DNA from: Actinomycetota bacterium
Lineage (GTDB): Bacteria; Actinomycetota; Actinomycetes; Actinomycetales; Kineosporiaceae
Assembly: GCA_016213575.1 (NCBI GenBank)
Contig: JACRAB010000244.1
Span: 1 to 42,038 of the forward strand
Length of the DNA stretch: 42,038 bases
Reading direction: 5' to 3'
Shown: positions 1 through 8,274 of the stretch, in pieces
Position numbering within the stretch: the first letter of the stretch is position 1
Layout of the letters: every line of letters starts with the position of its first letter
Notes under the pieces: generated by a model
What the model was told of the DNA's origin: nothing
The model's input: only the letters and a program-made list of their open reading frames with translations
Database searches by the model: none
Position numbers and translations under genes: made by a program

Positions 1-2
1 CG

Positions 3-875
3 GACACCCTGCTCGACGTCACCGACCTGCCGCCGACGGTCGCAGTCGTCGGCGCCGGCCGCCGCGGGGTCGCGCTGGCCCAGGCGCTCGCCCGCTTCGG
101 CGTCACGGTCACGCTCGTCGACGCCGAGGAGCGGGTGCTGCCCCGGCTCGACGCCGACGTCTCGGCGACGATCGAGACGGCGTTGCGCAAGGACGGCGTC
201 CGGCTGCTCCTCGGCTCGCCGGTCGTCAAGGTCGCGCCGACGCTCGACGACGGCGCGTGGGTCGGCACGGAGGCGGGCAGCGACGTCGCGGCCGAGCTGC
301 TCGTCGTCGCGCCCGGACGGCGGGCCGACCTCGCCGGCCTCGACCTGCCGTCGGCCGGGGTCACCGTCGGCAAGGCCGGCGCCGTGACCGTCGACGACCG
401 GCTGCGGACCTCCGAACCGACCGTTCTCGCCGCCGGTCCGGTCGCCGGACGGCGGCCCGACCTCGGGATGGCCCGGCTCGCCGGGGCCAACGCGGTGGCC
501 CGGCTCCGGGCCGCCCGGTGGACCGCCGAGCCGCTCGTCCTGAGCGTCCAGACGCACCCGTCGGTCGCGGTCGTCGGGATCGGCGAGGACGAGGCCGGGC
601 GCACCGAGGGCGCCCGCGTCCACGAGCTCGTCGGCTCGTCGGGACTGGTCCGGGTCGTCGTGTCCGGAGGTCGTGACCCGAGGCTGCTCGGCGCGACCGT
701 CGTGACGACCGGTGCGGCCGACGCCGCGGCCGTCGCCGCGCTCGTCATCGCCGGCGGGCTGCCGCCGCAACGTCTCGCCGACCTCGCCGAGCCCGGTACG
801 GCCCTGGCGACCCTTGCCGCAGCACTCGCCCGACCCGGCCGCCGGCCGGGGACCGACGTCAGATCGGCGGGCTGA
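3..875 (+). CDS. Pyridine nucleotide-disulphide oxidoreductase, C-terminal part (5' end outside window)
   Basis: The gene enters the window already open, reading from base 3. The visible part starts just before a Rossmann NAD(P)-binding motif (VVGAGRRGVALAQAL), continues through the FAD/NAD domain (DRLRTSEPTVLAAGPVAG resembles the usual TSxPxxxAxGD FAD segment) and ends with a dimerisation-like domain (THPSVAVVGIGEDEA, then RLLGATVV). This order matches dihydrolipoamide dehydrogenase or mercuric-reductase-like flavoproteins. The HPT..E segment that supplies the catalytic His-Glu pair in lipoamide dehydrogenases is not seen; the equivalent region reads GLPPQRLADLAEPG. The redox disulphide would lie in the missing N-terminus. 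Substrate cannot be given. The last 17 nt overlap the end of the convergent patatin-like gene. Confidence 0.75.
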   Translation, partial: DTLLDVTDLPPTVAVVGAGRRGVALAQALARFGVTVTLVDAEERVLPRLDADVSATIETALRKDGVRLLLGSPVVKVAPTLDDGAWVGTEAGSDVAAELLVVAPGRRADLAGLDLPSAGVTVGKAGAVTVDDRLRTSEPTVLAAGPVAGRRPDLGMARLAGANAVARLRAARWTAEPLVLSVQTHPSVAVVGIGEDEAGRTEGARVHELVGSSGLVRVVVSGGRDPRLLGATVVTTGAADAAAVAALVIAGGLPPQRLADLAEPGTALATLAAALARPGRRPGTDVRSAG

Positions 876-3402
876 GCCGCAGGTCCGGGTCGACGGGCGG
901 GGCGCCGAGCTCGGCGTCCCAGTCGAGGACGCCGCCCGCGGACAGCGCCCGCAGGTGCGTGATCGTCGCCGCCGCCTCCGGCCACGACGGGTCGCGGCTG
1001 CCGGCCTCGAACCCCTCGGGGAACCAGCCCGCGAGCGCCTCCGGCACCCGGTACCCGGCGGCGAGGTCGCTGTAGAGCGGCAGCCGGGCACCGATCGACA
1101 GGCTCATGCCGCGGTACTCGCGCAGCGCCGTCCGCAGCCGGATCCAGCGGTACCGGTCCGTCTGGCTCTGCCCGGAGACGCCGTCGTCCGAGCCGGTGAA
1201 GCGCAGCCGCATCGCCTCGCCGGCGGCGAAGCCGCGCAGCGCGAGCGAGAGCAGCGTGCGCTGCCGCACGAAGGGCACCGGGTCCGGCCCGTCGCCGCGG
1301 TCGCCCGCGGAGACCTGGGCGACCCGGCCCCGGAAGCCCGGCAGGTCCGTCACCGAGGCGTCGCCCCACGAACGCGCGGTGCCGAGCAGCATCCGGGCGA
1401 AGGCGCCGAGCGTCGGGACGTCCTGCCAGTGCACGGCCCGCCGCACCGCGTCCTGCTCCGGCAGCACCCACCCCGGTCCGGCCGTCGGTGCCTCGTCCGC
1501 GGTGCGGGCGGTGGCGGCGTCGGGACGCACGTGGAAGCCGAACGTCGGCCACCGCGGCAGGAGCGTGTCGAAGGCGCCGACCGGCATCCCGGCGGACAGG
1601 TCGCCGTCCGCGAACCAGTGCAGGTGCACGCTGCCCTCGCCCGGGCGGTCGCGGTCGGCCTCGACCGTCGCGAGCGGCACCGCGGCGAGCAGACCGGGGA
1701 CGGCCATGCTCATCCGGACGGCGAGCGCGACGGGGACGTCCCACGGGTCCGGCAGCTCGTGGAGCTGGGAGCCCTCGTGCCGCGGGCAGGTGTGGTCCGG
1801 CTCGAGGGCCGGCGACGCCTGGACGAGGTGCGCGACGACCCGCACCGGGAGGACGGCCTCCAGGCACATCCGGCAGAACAGCAGGGGCGTGAGCCCGCGC
1901 CGCTCCAGCTCGGCGGCGACCGGCAGCGGGAACCGGTACGGCCGGTGCTGCGAGACGTTCGTCGTCGTGAGCAGCAGGTCGACGACGCGGTGCTCGGGGT
2001 CGGCGGCGGCGCGGCGCAGCGTCTCCTCGTCGCCCTGCAGCCGCGGACCCACCCGGCCGAGCCACAGGTCGCCGAAGGTCAGCGCCGGCCGACCGGCGTC
2101 GGCGTCGCCCCCGATGCCGCCGTCGTGCCGCTGGCCCGCCGGGTCGAAGAGGTCCCTCGTCTCCTGACGCTGGTCGGGGATGCCGGCGAGGTCGTCGAGC
2201 CGGTCCGCGAGCCACGTCGACAGGGCCGGGACGCCGTCGGCCGCCGGGACCCCGGCGAGGTCGTCGAGCCGCTGCGCGACCCGGCGACGGCGGCGGCGCC
2301 GCGACGTCCACTCGACGGCGGTGCCCGGCACGAGGCCGAAGCCCAGGGCCGGCGCCCGCCGCGTCACGAGGTCGCGCAGGGTGAGCACGGCGACGAGTGC
2401 CGACAGCCCGGCCGCCGCCAGGGCCGCGGTCACGGCGAAGACGAACGAGGCGACGAGCGCGAGCGGGAGGGCGAGGTCGGAGCGGACGAGGGCCGCGGTG
2501 ACGAGCGCCCAGCCTGCGAGCGAGCCAGCCCAGGCGGTCGCGGTCGCGACCCGGGAGGTGCCGGTGAAGCCGGCGAGCACCGCGAGCGCGACGCGGCGGC
2601 GCAGCGGACGCCGCTCGTCCGGGGCCGCCGCCCGCAGGCGCTGGACGGCGGTGAACAGCCGGTAGAGCGTGCGGGTCTTCCCCGCCGGGCGGAGCAGCCG
2701 GGCGAGGCGCCACTGCTCGGGGCCCTCGTCGAGGGGGGTCAGACCGGCGGCGAGGCTCATCGCGTCCTGGTGGGCGACGTCCTGCCCGGCCAGCCAGCCG
2801 ACCATCTCGGCGAGTCCGGCGAACCCGGGGGCGACCGACAGCGGGTCGCGCTCGCCGGTCGGGTCCGGCGCCGCGCGGCCGATCTCGGCAGCGGCCGCCG
2901 CGGCTGCGGACACAGCGGCCACCGAGGAACCGCCGACCCGGCGGATCACGTAGTGCTCGGCGAGCGCGCAGACCCCGAGCGGGTAGACGACGCTCGCGGC
3001 GAGGCCGCCGCTCATCGTCAGGTCGCAGGAGTGCCGCAGGTACTGGCGGACGTGCTCCGGGTCCGGGAAGTTCGACGCGGTGCGGGTCATCTCCGCCGGC
3101 GGGCGCAGGAGGTGGTGCGCGTCCCGCCCGACCCCCGCGGACGGGCTCGGACGGCGCGGCTTCTCCTTGCCGACCCGCCGCGGCGTGAGGATCGTCAGGT
3201 AGCGGCGGCGCTCCGCCTGCCGGCGCAGGGTGCGCCACGGCTGCGCGGGGTCGGTCGGCTCGGTCGTGGTCGGCTCGGCCTGCTCCGGCTCGGCCGGCGG
3301 CCGCGGGACGCCGCGCGCGCCCGACTTGCCGGGCTTGGCGCCGTTCGTGCCCTCGGGTCCGGGAACGATGGGGGCGATCCCGGTGTCGACCGCCTCGCTC
3401 AC
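859..3402 (-). CDS. Patatin-like protein with internal membrane segments
   Basis: 847 aa, GTG start at 3402 preceded by a GGAAGGGG ribosome site. Residues 1-60 are Pro/Glu/Thr-rich and probably disordered. A patatin-type lipid acyl hydrolase core follows: MSGG near residue 130 (oxyanion region) and VGGSSVAAVSA near 156-166, where the nucleophile elbow GxSxG reads G-S-S-V-A, leaving Ser160 as candidate nucleophile. Hydrophobic stretches around residues 270-350 suggest two or three membrane helices. Far downstream, FADGDLSAGMPVGAFDTLLPRWPTF matches the patatin catalytic-Asp block, with DGD in place of DGG. Such proteins cleave acyl chains from lipids, but both altered motifs make activity uncertain. 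It overlaps the upstream oxidoreductase tail to tail and is divergent from the nucleotidyltransferases. Confidence 0.72.
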   Translation of the reverse strand: MSEAVDTGIAPIVPGPEGTNGAKPGKSGARGVPRPPAEPEQAEPTTTEPTDPAQPWRTLRRQAERRRYLTILTPRRVGKEKPRRPSPSAGVGRDAHHLLRPPAEMTRTASNFPDPEHVRQYLRHSCDLTMSGGLAASVVYPLGVCALAEHYVIRRVGGSSVAAVSAAAAAAAEIGRAAPDPTGERDPLSVAPGFAGLAEMVGWLAGQDVAHQDAMSLAAGLTPLDEGPEQWRLARLLRPAGKTRTLYRLFTAVQRLRAAAPDERRPLRRRVALAVLAGFTGTSRVATATAWAGSLAGWALVTAALVRSDLALPLALVASFVFAVTAALAAAGLSALVAVLTLRDLVTRRAPALGFGLVPGTAVEWTSRRRRRRRVAQRLDDLAGVPAADGVPALSTWLADRLDDLAGIPDQRQETRDLFDPAGQRHDGGIGGDADAGRPALTFGDLWLGRVGPRLQGDEETLRRAAADPEHRVVDLLLTTTNVSQHRPYRFPLPVAAELERRGLTPLLFCRMCLEAVLPVRVVAHLVQASPALEPDHTCPRHEGSQLHELPDPWDVPVALAVRMSMAVPGLLAAVPLATVEADRDRPGEGSVHLHWFADGDLSAGMPVGAFDTLLPRWPTFGFHVRPDAATARTADEAPTAGPGWVLPEQDAVRRAVHWQDVPTLGAFARMLLGTARSWGDASVTDLPGFRGRVAQVSAGDRGDGPDPVPFVRQRTLLSLALRGFAAGEAMRLRFTGSDDGVSGQSQTDRYRWIRLRTALREYRGMSLSIGARLPLYSDLAAGYRVPEALAGWFPEGFEAGSRDPSWPEAAATITHLRALSAGGVLDWDAELGAPPVDPDLRLSPPI

Positions 3403-3709
3403 CCCATGTCCCCTTCCGTGCGGTCCCCGCCGAGCTCAGCCCGCGGGACCTTCCGCGACGTTCGGGACCTACTCACCCTGCGTCAAAGCTAGAGGGGCAC
3501 CGTGCGCCCCGACGCGCCGCACGGTGCACCCTCGGTAATTGTTGCGTGCGCGAGCGCCCGTGCCAATAACCGCAGGTCGGAAAGGTGCCGGACTTCCCTC
3601 GTCGGTGCCACCGAACTCACGCAACGTGACGACTCGTATACGGACCACGCGCCTCGCGGGACGGCGAAACCACGCGACGGGCCCGCGCAGCCCCCGGCAC
3701 GATGGCCCG
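3403..3709. other. Divergent intergenic region, patatin-like gene / nucleotidyltransferases
   Basis: 307 nt between two divergent starts. It is more AT-rich than its flanks around 3535-3575. I see the minus-strand ribosome site for the patatin-like gene at about 3410-3418, and CACGAT (3698-3703) six bases before the GTG of the plus-strand gene. I found no small gene here. Confidence 0.5.
3698..3703 (+). promoter_or_regulatory. Candidate -10 element of a leaderless promoter for the nucleotidyltransferase pair
   Basis: CACGAT is followed by exactly six bases and the GTG start at 3710, with no Shine-Dalgarno sequence, so transcription would begin at or next to the start codon. The same CACGAT-N6-GTG layout precedes hen1 at 19323. 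No clear -35 box is visible. Confidence 0.35.
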
Positions 3710-4648
3710 GTGACCTCCCCTCCGCGCGCCCCGCGCCTGCCGCCGGGCACCCAGGTGGTGCTCCGCGAGGACGTCGCCGACGCGGCCGGTGACCTGGTCC
3801 GCCGCGGAGCCACCGGGCAGGTCGCCGGCGACCGGGCCGACGGCCGATACGCCGTCCGGACCGTCGACGGCCGGGACGTCGTCCTGCGCCGCGAGCAGAT
3901 CGCGCTGCGCCGGGCCTACCAGCAGGACGTCGCCGTGGACGCCGGGGCGCCCGTCCACGACCCGGCGGCGCTCGTCCGCGAGCACACCGTCTACGCCGCC
4001 GTCGTGGGGTCGCGCGCCTTCGGTCTCGCCACGGAGACGTCGGACGTCGACACCCGGGGCGTCTATCTCGCGCCGGCGCCGGCGTTCTGGGGCCTCGTCC
4101 CGCCGCCGACGCACGTCGAGGGCCCGGAGCCGGAGTGGTTCAGCTGGGAGCTGGGGCGGTTCTGCGAGCTCGCGCTGAAGTCCAACCCGAACCTGCTCGA
4201 GGTGCTGCACTCCCCGCTCGTCGTCGCGTGCACCCCCGTCGGGGAGGAGCTGCTGGCGTTGCGGCCCGCGTTCGCCTCGCGCCTGGCCCACCAGACGTTC
4301 AACGGCTACGTGCTCAGCCAGTTCACGAAGATCGAGGCCGACCTGCGGCGGGACGGTGCTCCACGCTGGAAGCACGTCATGCACCTGCTCCGGCTGCTCC
4401 TGTCCGCGCGGGACCTGCTCCGTACCGGGACACCGATGGTCGACGTCGGCACGTACCGGGAGCGGCTGCTCGCCGTCCGCAGCGGTGCGGTCGCATGGGC
4501 GGACGTCGAGGCGTGGCGACTCGCGCTGCACGCCGACCTCGACGAAGCCGTCGCGACGAGCCCGCTGCCGGAGGCTCCGGACGTCGTCCGGGTCGACGCG
4601 TGGCTGCGGGACGTCCGGGCCCGCAGCGCGGCAGAGGCGCTGCGATGA
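3710..4648 (+). CDS. RlaP-type (DNA polymerase beta superfamily) nucleotidyltransferase with N-terminal SH3-like domain
   Basis: 312 aa from the GTG at 3710; the open frame extends further upstream but with non-coding character. Residues 12-68 form a small beta-rich, SH3/KOW-like unit (PPGTQVVL.., RRGATGQV, GRYAVRTVDGRDVVLRREQ). The nucleotidyltransferase core follows, with VVGSRAFGLATETSDVDTRG: the Gly-Ser pair at 100-101 and the metal-binding D112xD114. A conserved helical block (FCELALKSNPNLLEVLHSP) matches the second gene. Where the neighbour has a third carboxylate in EVDL, this protein has PEWF, so that Asp is replaced by Glu. The family (PF10127, RlaP) is named for association with RNA ligases and RNA repair. 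The stop overlaps the next start (ATGA), so the two are co-translated and may form a complex. Confidence 0.78.
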   Translation: MTSPPRAPRLPPGTQVVLREDVADAAGDLVRRGATGQVAGDRADGRYAVRTVDGRDVVLRREQIALRRAYQQDVAVDAGAPVHDPAALVREHTVYAAVVGSRAFGLATETSDVDTRGVYLAPAPAFWGLVPPPTHVEGPEPEWFSWELGRFCELALKSNPNLLEVLHSPLVVACTPVGEELLALRPAFASRLAHQTFNGYVLSQFTKIEADLRRDGAPRWKHVMHLLRLLLSARDLLRTGTPMVDVGTYRERLLAVRSGAVAWADVEAWRLALHADLDEAVATSPLPEAPDVVRVDAWLRDVRARSAAEALR

Positions 4649-5418
4649 GCCGCGACATGACGGTCCTCGACCTCGACGAGCTCGCGGACGTCGTCGGCGA
4701 GCAGCCGTACCCCCTCCTGTTCGCGACGGTCTCGGGCGCGCACCTCTACGGCTTCCCGTCGAAGGACTCCGACGTCGACCTGCGCGGCGCGCACCTGCTG
4801 CCCGCCGCGGAGGTCGTCGGGCTGCGCACCGGGCCCGAGACGCTCAGCCGGATGTGGGACCGGGACGGCGCCGAGGTCGACCTGGTGAGCCACGACATCG
4901 CCAAGTTCCTCCGGCTCCTGCTGCGCCGCAACGGGTACGTGCTCGAGCAGCTGCTGTCGCCGCTCGTCGTCACGACGTCCGCGGCGCACGCCGAGCTGGT
5001 CGGTCTCGCGCCACTGTGCCTGACCCGCCACCACGCGGAGCACTACCGCGGCTTCGCGACGACCCAGTGGGCGCTCTTCGGGCGGACGGGTGAGCTGAAG
5101 CCGCTGCTCTACACGCTGCGCGTGCTGCTCACCGGTATCCACCTCATGCGTGCGCACGAGACGGTCGCGGACGTCGGTCTGCTCGCGGACGTCGTCCCGG
5201 AGGCGCCGGCGTACCTCGCCGACCTCGTCACCGCGAAGCGGTCCGGTGAGCACGACCGGTTCGAGGGCGCGCACGACCGGGTCGCGGACGACGTCACGCA
5301 GCTGTTCGTGACCCTCGCCGAGGCGCAGGCGGCGACCACGCTGCCGGACGCGCCGTCCGCGCACGCGGAGCTGCACGACCTGCTCGTCCGGCTGCGGCTC
5401 AGCGCGGCGTCCGCCTGA
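4645..5418 (+). CDS. Second RlaP-type nucleotidyltransferase
   Basis: 257 aa, ATG at 4645 sharing four bases with the preceding stop. The core motif is TVSGAHLYGFPSKDSDVDLRG (Ser30-Gly31, D43xD45), followed by AEVDLVSHDIAKFLRLLLRRN, which supplies the third Asp and the family's KF..L helix, then VLEQLLSPLVV. It lacks the N-terminal barrel of its partner. Both enzymes belong to the same family and probably arose by duplication, but they have diverged strongly. The canonical acidic triad here suggests this is the active NTP transferase, and the upstream gene may be a variant or RNA-binding partner (inference). The last 20 nt overlap the end of the convergent acyltransferase gene. Confidence 0.78.
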   Translation: MSRDMTVLDLDELADVVGEQPYPLLFATVSGAHLYGFPSKDSDVDLRGAHLLPAAEVVGLRTGPETLSRMWDRDGAEVDLVSHDIAKFLRLLLRRNGYVLEQLLSPLVVTTSAAHAELVGLAPLCLTRHHAEHYRGFATTQWALFGRTGELKPLLYTLRVLLTGIHLMRAHETVADVGLLADVVPEAPAYLADLVTAKRSGEHDRFEGAHDRVADDVTQLFVTLAEAQAATTLPDAPSAHAELHDLLVRLRLSAASA

Positions 5419-7171
5419 CAGCGGCCCGGGGCGGGCGCTTGCGCGGGGCCGGCGCGGCGTCCGGCTCCGGTGCGGGGGACGGCGGTGCCGGCGGCGCGGC
5501 CGCGGAGGACTTCTTCGCGACCCGGACGGCGGTGCGCTTGCGGGGCACGGCGTCGGCGCCGGCCGTGCTCGTCGCCCTCGCGCGGGCCGGCCGCCGGGCC
5601 GCACCGCGCGGCGTGCCGGCCGCCTCGTCCACGGCGCGCTCGACCGCCCCCGCGACCCCTGTGGCCCGGGCGAGCTCCTCGAGCTCCTCGGCGAGGTAGC
5701 CGGCGAGCACGTCGAGGTCGGGCACGAGGTCGCGGTCCGCGGTGAGCCCGAAGTGCAGGTCTCCGAGGTAGGAGAGCACCGTGATGTTGAGGCCCTGCCC
5801 GTCGGCGATCGCGGAGACCGGGTAGCTCGCGAGCAGCCGGTGCCCGGCGAGGTAGAGCGGCACCGAGGGACCGGGCACGTTGGAGACGAAGAGGTTGAAC
5901 AGGCTGGCCCGCTCGAGCACGCGCAGCCGGGCGTTGGCCCGCATCGTCAGGCCCATGAGGGCGGGCATCGTGAACTGGTAGGCGTCGGCGAGCAGGTTCG
6001 CCGACAGCGCGTCGTGCTGGTACTTCGCGACCGACGTCGCCTCGTGCGCGACGCGCATCCGGGTCAGCGGGTCGGGCTCGTCGGTCGGCAGGACGGCGAG
6101 CATGAGCGACACGCGGTTGCCGAACGTGCCGTCGCCGCTCTTGGCCCCCTGCGCCGCGGACGTCCGCACCGACACCGGCACCGCGGCGACGAGCGGGTCG
6201 TCGGGCAGCGCGTCGTGGGTCGACAGCCAGCGCCGCAGGGCGCCGGCGCACATCGCGAGGACGACGTCGTTGACGGTCATCCCCGCCGCGGACTTCACGG
6301 CCTTGACGACGTCGAGCGGCACCGAGCGCAGCGCGATCCGGCGGTGCGCGGACACGTTGCGGTTGAACGGGGTCGCGGGCGCGCGGCCGGGGACGTGCTC
6401 GAGCAGGCCGCCGTCCCCGATCCCGAGGCCTCCCGGCAGGACCGCACCGAGCCCGGAGCCCGAGGCCTCCTCGGCGAGCCGGTTCGCGACCGAGGACACG
6501 AGGTCGACGCCGGGCAGCCGCGGCAGCGCGATGGACAGCAGCGCGGGAGCCGAGCGCGCGACGTCGGCCGCGAACCGGCCGGCCGTCGTGGGGACGGCGG
6601 CCAGGGACGCCGCAGCCTTCGCGAGCAGCGTCAGCGAACCGGGTGCCGGGTCCGGGTCCCACGGCGGGGCCGGCGGGATCTCTCGGCCCTCGGGGCTCAG
6701 GTCGAGCAGCGCGGCGGCGATCTCCTGCCCGCCGACGCCGTCGATCATCGCGTGGTGGACCTTGGAGTAGATCGCCGCCCGGTCCCCCTCGAGCCCGTGG
6801 ATGAGGTAGATCTCCCACAGCGGGCGGGACCGGTCGAGGGTCCGGGCGTGGATCCGGGCGACCTGCTCGGTGAGCTGGTGCATGCTGCCGGGCGTCGGGA
6901 GGGCGAGCTCGCGGACGTGGAACTCGAGGTCGAAGTCGGCGTCCTCGACCCAGAACGGCTGCCCGAGGCCGAGCGGCACCTCGACGATCTTGCGCCGCAT
7001 CGGCGGCACGAGGTGCAGCCGGTCGCCGACGACGGCGGTCAGCCGGTCGAGGGTCACCCGCTCGCCCGCCGCGTCCAGGGCCTCGACGACCTGGATGCTG
7101 CCGACGTGTCCCGTCGTCCGCGGGGTGTCCAGGGCGAGGAACGCGGCGTCCAGTCCCGTGAGCTGTTCCAT
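5399..7171 (-). CDS. Wax ester synthase / diacylglycerol acyltransferase (WS/DGAT family)
   Basis: 590 aa from the ATG at 7171 (MEQLTGLDAAFLALDTP, a typical family start); an open frame continues upstream but overlaps the divergent hydrolase. The catalytic HHxxxDG motif is KVHHAMIDGVGG (His139-His140, Asp144). Further family blocks follow: NRNVSAHRRIA, DVVLAMCAGALRRWL, FNLFVSNVPGP and LNITVLSYLGDLHFG. These enzymes esterify acyl-CoA with diacylglycerol or fatty alcohol to make storage lipids at the membrane surface. The last 75 or so residues are an Ala/Pro/Arg/Lys-rich basic tail beyond the catalytic fold. No Shine-Dalgarno sequence is seen; a TACGGT hexamer lies just upstream of the ATG, consistent with leaderless expression. 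Confidence 0.92.
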   Translation of the reverse strand: MEQLTGLDAAFLALDTPRTTGHVGSIQVVEALDAAGERVTLDRLTAVVGDRLHLVPPMRRKIVEVPLGLGQPFWVEDADFDLEFHVRELALPTPGSMHQLTEQVARIHARTLDRSRPLWEIYLIHGLEGDRAAIYSKVHHAMIDGVGGQEIAAALLDLSPEGREIPPAPPWDPDPAPGSLTLLAKAAASLAAVPTTAGRFAADVARSAPALLSIALPRLPGVDLVSSVANRLAEEASGSGLGAVLPGGLGIGDGGLLEHVPGRAPATPFNRNVSAHRRIALRSVPLDVVKAVKSAAGMTVNDVVLAMCAGALRRWLSTHDALPDDPLVAAVPVSVRTSAAQGAKSGDGTFGNRVSLMLAVLPTDEPDPLTRMRVAHEATSVAKYQHDALSANLLADAYQFTMPALMGLTMRANARLRVLERASLFNLFVSNVPGPSVPLYLAGHRLLASYPVSAIADGQGLNITVLSYLGDLHFGLTADRDLVPDLDVLAGYLAEELEELARATGVAGAVERAVDEAAGTPRGAARRPARARATSTAGADAVPRKRTAVRVAKKSSAAAPPAPPSPAPEPDAAPAPRKRPPRAAVRRTPR

Positions 7172-7178
7172 GGCCGCG

Positions 7179-7184
7179 ACCGTA
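7179..7184 (-). promoter_or_regulatory. Candidate -10 hexamer (leaderless) for the WS/DGAT gene
   Basis: On the minus strand TACGGT (TANNNT type) is followed by seven bases and then the ATG at 7171, with no ribosome site between. The -35 region is weak. Confidence 0.35.
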
Positions 7185-7266
7185 CGCCCGATGTGACGTA
7201 CCTGGCACCCGGCGTCCCGCCGTGCGGACGCCGCGGCCCGGGAGGCGCGTGAGGCCGCGCTCTCGA

Positions 7267-7295
7267 TTGACACCCACCAGGCCCGGACGCACGCT
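7267..7295 (+). promoter_or_regulatory. Promoter of the alpha/beta hydrolase gene, probably leaderless
   Basis: TTGACA at 7267-7272 is a consensus -35 box. After 17 bases comes CACGCT (7290-7295) as a weak -10, and six bases later the ATG at 7302. No ribosome binding site is present. Confidence 0.5.
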
Positions 7296-7301
7296 GACGG
7301 G

Positions 7302-8264
7302 ATGAACGCGGAGCTGCCGACGTCCCAGTGGGTCGACCTCGACGGACCGGTGCACTGGATCGACTTCGGCGGCCCGGACGACGGCCCGCTCCTCGTCTGC
7401 GTCCACGGCCTCGGCGGCTCGCACGTCAACTGGGCGGCGGTCGCCCCCGACCTCGCGAAGACCTGCCGGGTCGTCGCGCTCGACCTCGCCGGGTTCGGGC
7501 ACACCCCGGGCGCCGGCCGGTCGACGTCCGTCCAGGCGAACGCCCGGCTCGTCGTCCGGTTCCTCGAGGAGGTCGCCGGCGCTCCCGCGGTGCTCGTCGG
7601 CAACTCGATGGGCGGCCTCATCAGCAACCTCGTCGCGGCGCAGCGCCCTGACCTCGTCGCCGGTCTCGTGCTCGTCGACCCGGCGCTGCCCGTGTCGTTG
7701 CGGGCCAAGCCGGACCCGCTGACGACCGGCATGTTCGCCGCGTACTTCACCCCGGGCCTCGGCAAGGCCGTCATCGCGGGCCGCAAGCGGGTGCGCACCG
7801 CCGAGCAGCTCGCGATGGACACCCTCCGACTGTGCTGCGTCGACCCCTCCCGGGTGCCCAAGGCGGTGCTGCGCGAGCACATCCACCTCGCCAAGACCCG
7901 CAAGCAGTACGCCGAGATGGAGGCGGAGTTCGTCACCGCGACCCGCTCGCTCGTCTGGTTGCTCGCCCGCCGCCGGGCCCACACGGCGATGCTGCGCCGC
8001 TACACCGGTCCGGTCCTGCTCATCCACGGCGACCGGGACCGGCTCGTCTCCATCGCCTCGGCCCGGGCCGCCGCGAAGGCCAACCCCGCGTGGCGGTTCG
8101 AGGTCGCGCACGACATCGGCCACGTCCCCCAGCTCGAGGCACCGGACTGGACGCGTGACGTCGTCCTCGACTGGCTGGCGACGGACGGCGTGAGCGCCGC
8201 GGACGCCGCGCGCGGCGCCGCGCAAAGCCCTCAACTGCGCTCCGGGCGGGGTGCCGTCCAGTAG
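7302..8264 (+). CDS. Alpha/beta hydrolase
   Basis: 320 aa. The fold is clear: LLVCVHGLGGSHVNW carries the oxyanion HG motif, VLVGNSMGGLISN the nucleophile elbow (GNSMGG, Ser near residue 104), LLIHGDRDRLV the acid strand and HDIGHVPQLEAP the catalytic His. Between the core strands is a helical cap rich in basic residues (AKTRKQYAEMEAEF). The catalytic triad appears intact, so it should be an active esterase, lipase or related hydrolase; the substrate is unknown. It is divergent from the WS/DGAT gene with 130 bp between them, so a role in the same neutral-lipid metabolism is possible but only inferred. The C-terminal 25 residues are low complexity. Confidence 0.85.
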   Translation: MNAELPTSQWVDLDGPVHWIDFGGPDDGPLLVCVHGLGGSHVNWAAVAPDLAKTCRVVALDLAGFGHTPGAGRSTSVQANARLVVRFLEEVAGAPAVLVGNSMGGLISNLVAAQRPDLVAGLVLVDPALPVSLRAKPDPLTTGMFAAYFTPGLGKAVIAGRKRVRTAEQLAMDTLRLCCVDPSRVPKAVLREHIHLAKTRKQYAEMEAEFVTATRSLVWLLARRRAHTAMLRRYTGPVLLIHGDRDRLVSIASARAAAKANPAWRFEVAHDIGHVPQLEAPDWTRDVVLDWLATDGVSAADAARGAAQSPQLRSGRGAVQ

Positions 8265-8267
8265 CGT
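8262..8267 (+). promoter_or_regulatory. Candidate -10 (TAGCGT) deciding the start of the 8275 gene
   Basis: TAGCGT overlaps the last codon and stop of the upstream hydrolase gene and lies seven bases before GTG 8275. This is the layout of a leaderless start and favours 8275 over the upstream in-frame GTG at 8251. Confidence 0.35.
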
Positions 8268-8274
8268 CGCCCCC

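Noticed and set aside
712-3492. Very long plus-strand open frame (926 codons) across the patatin-like gene
   Set aside because: It is antisense to a protein with recognisable motifs, is full of Arg/Gly/Pro and has no domain; open by high GC only.
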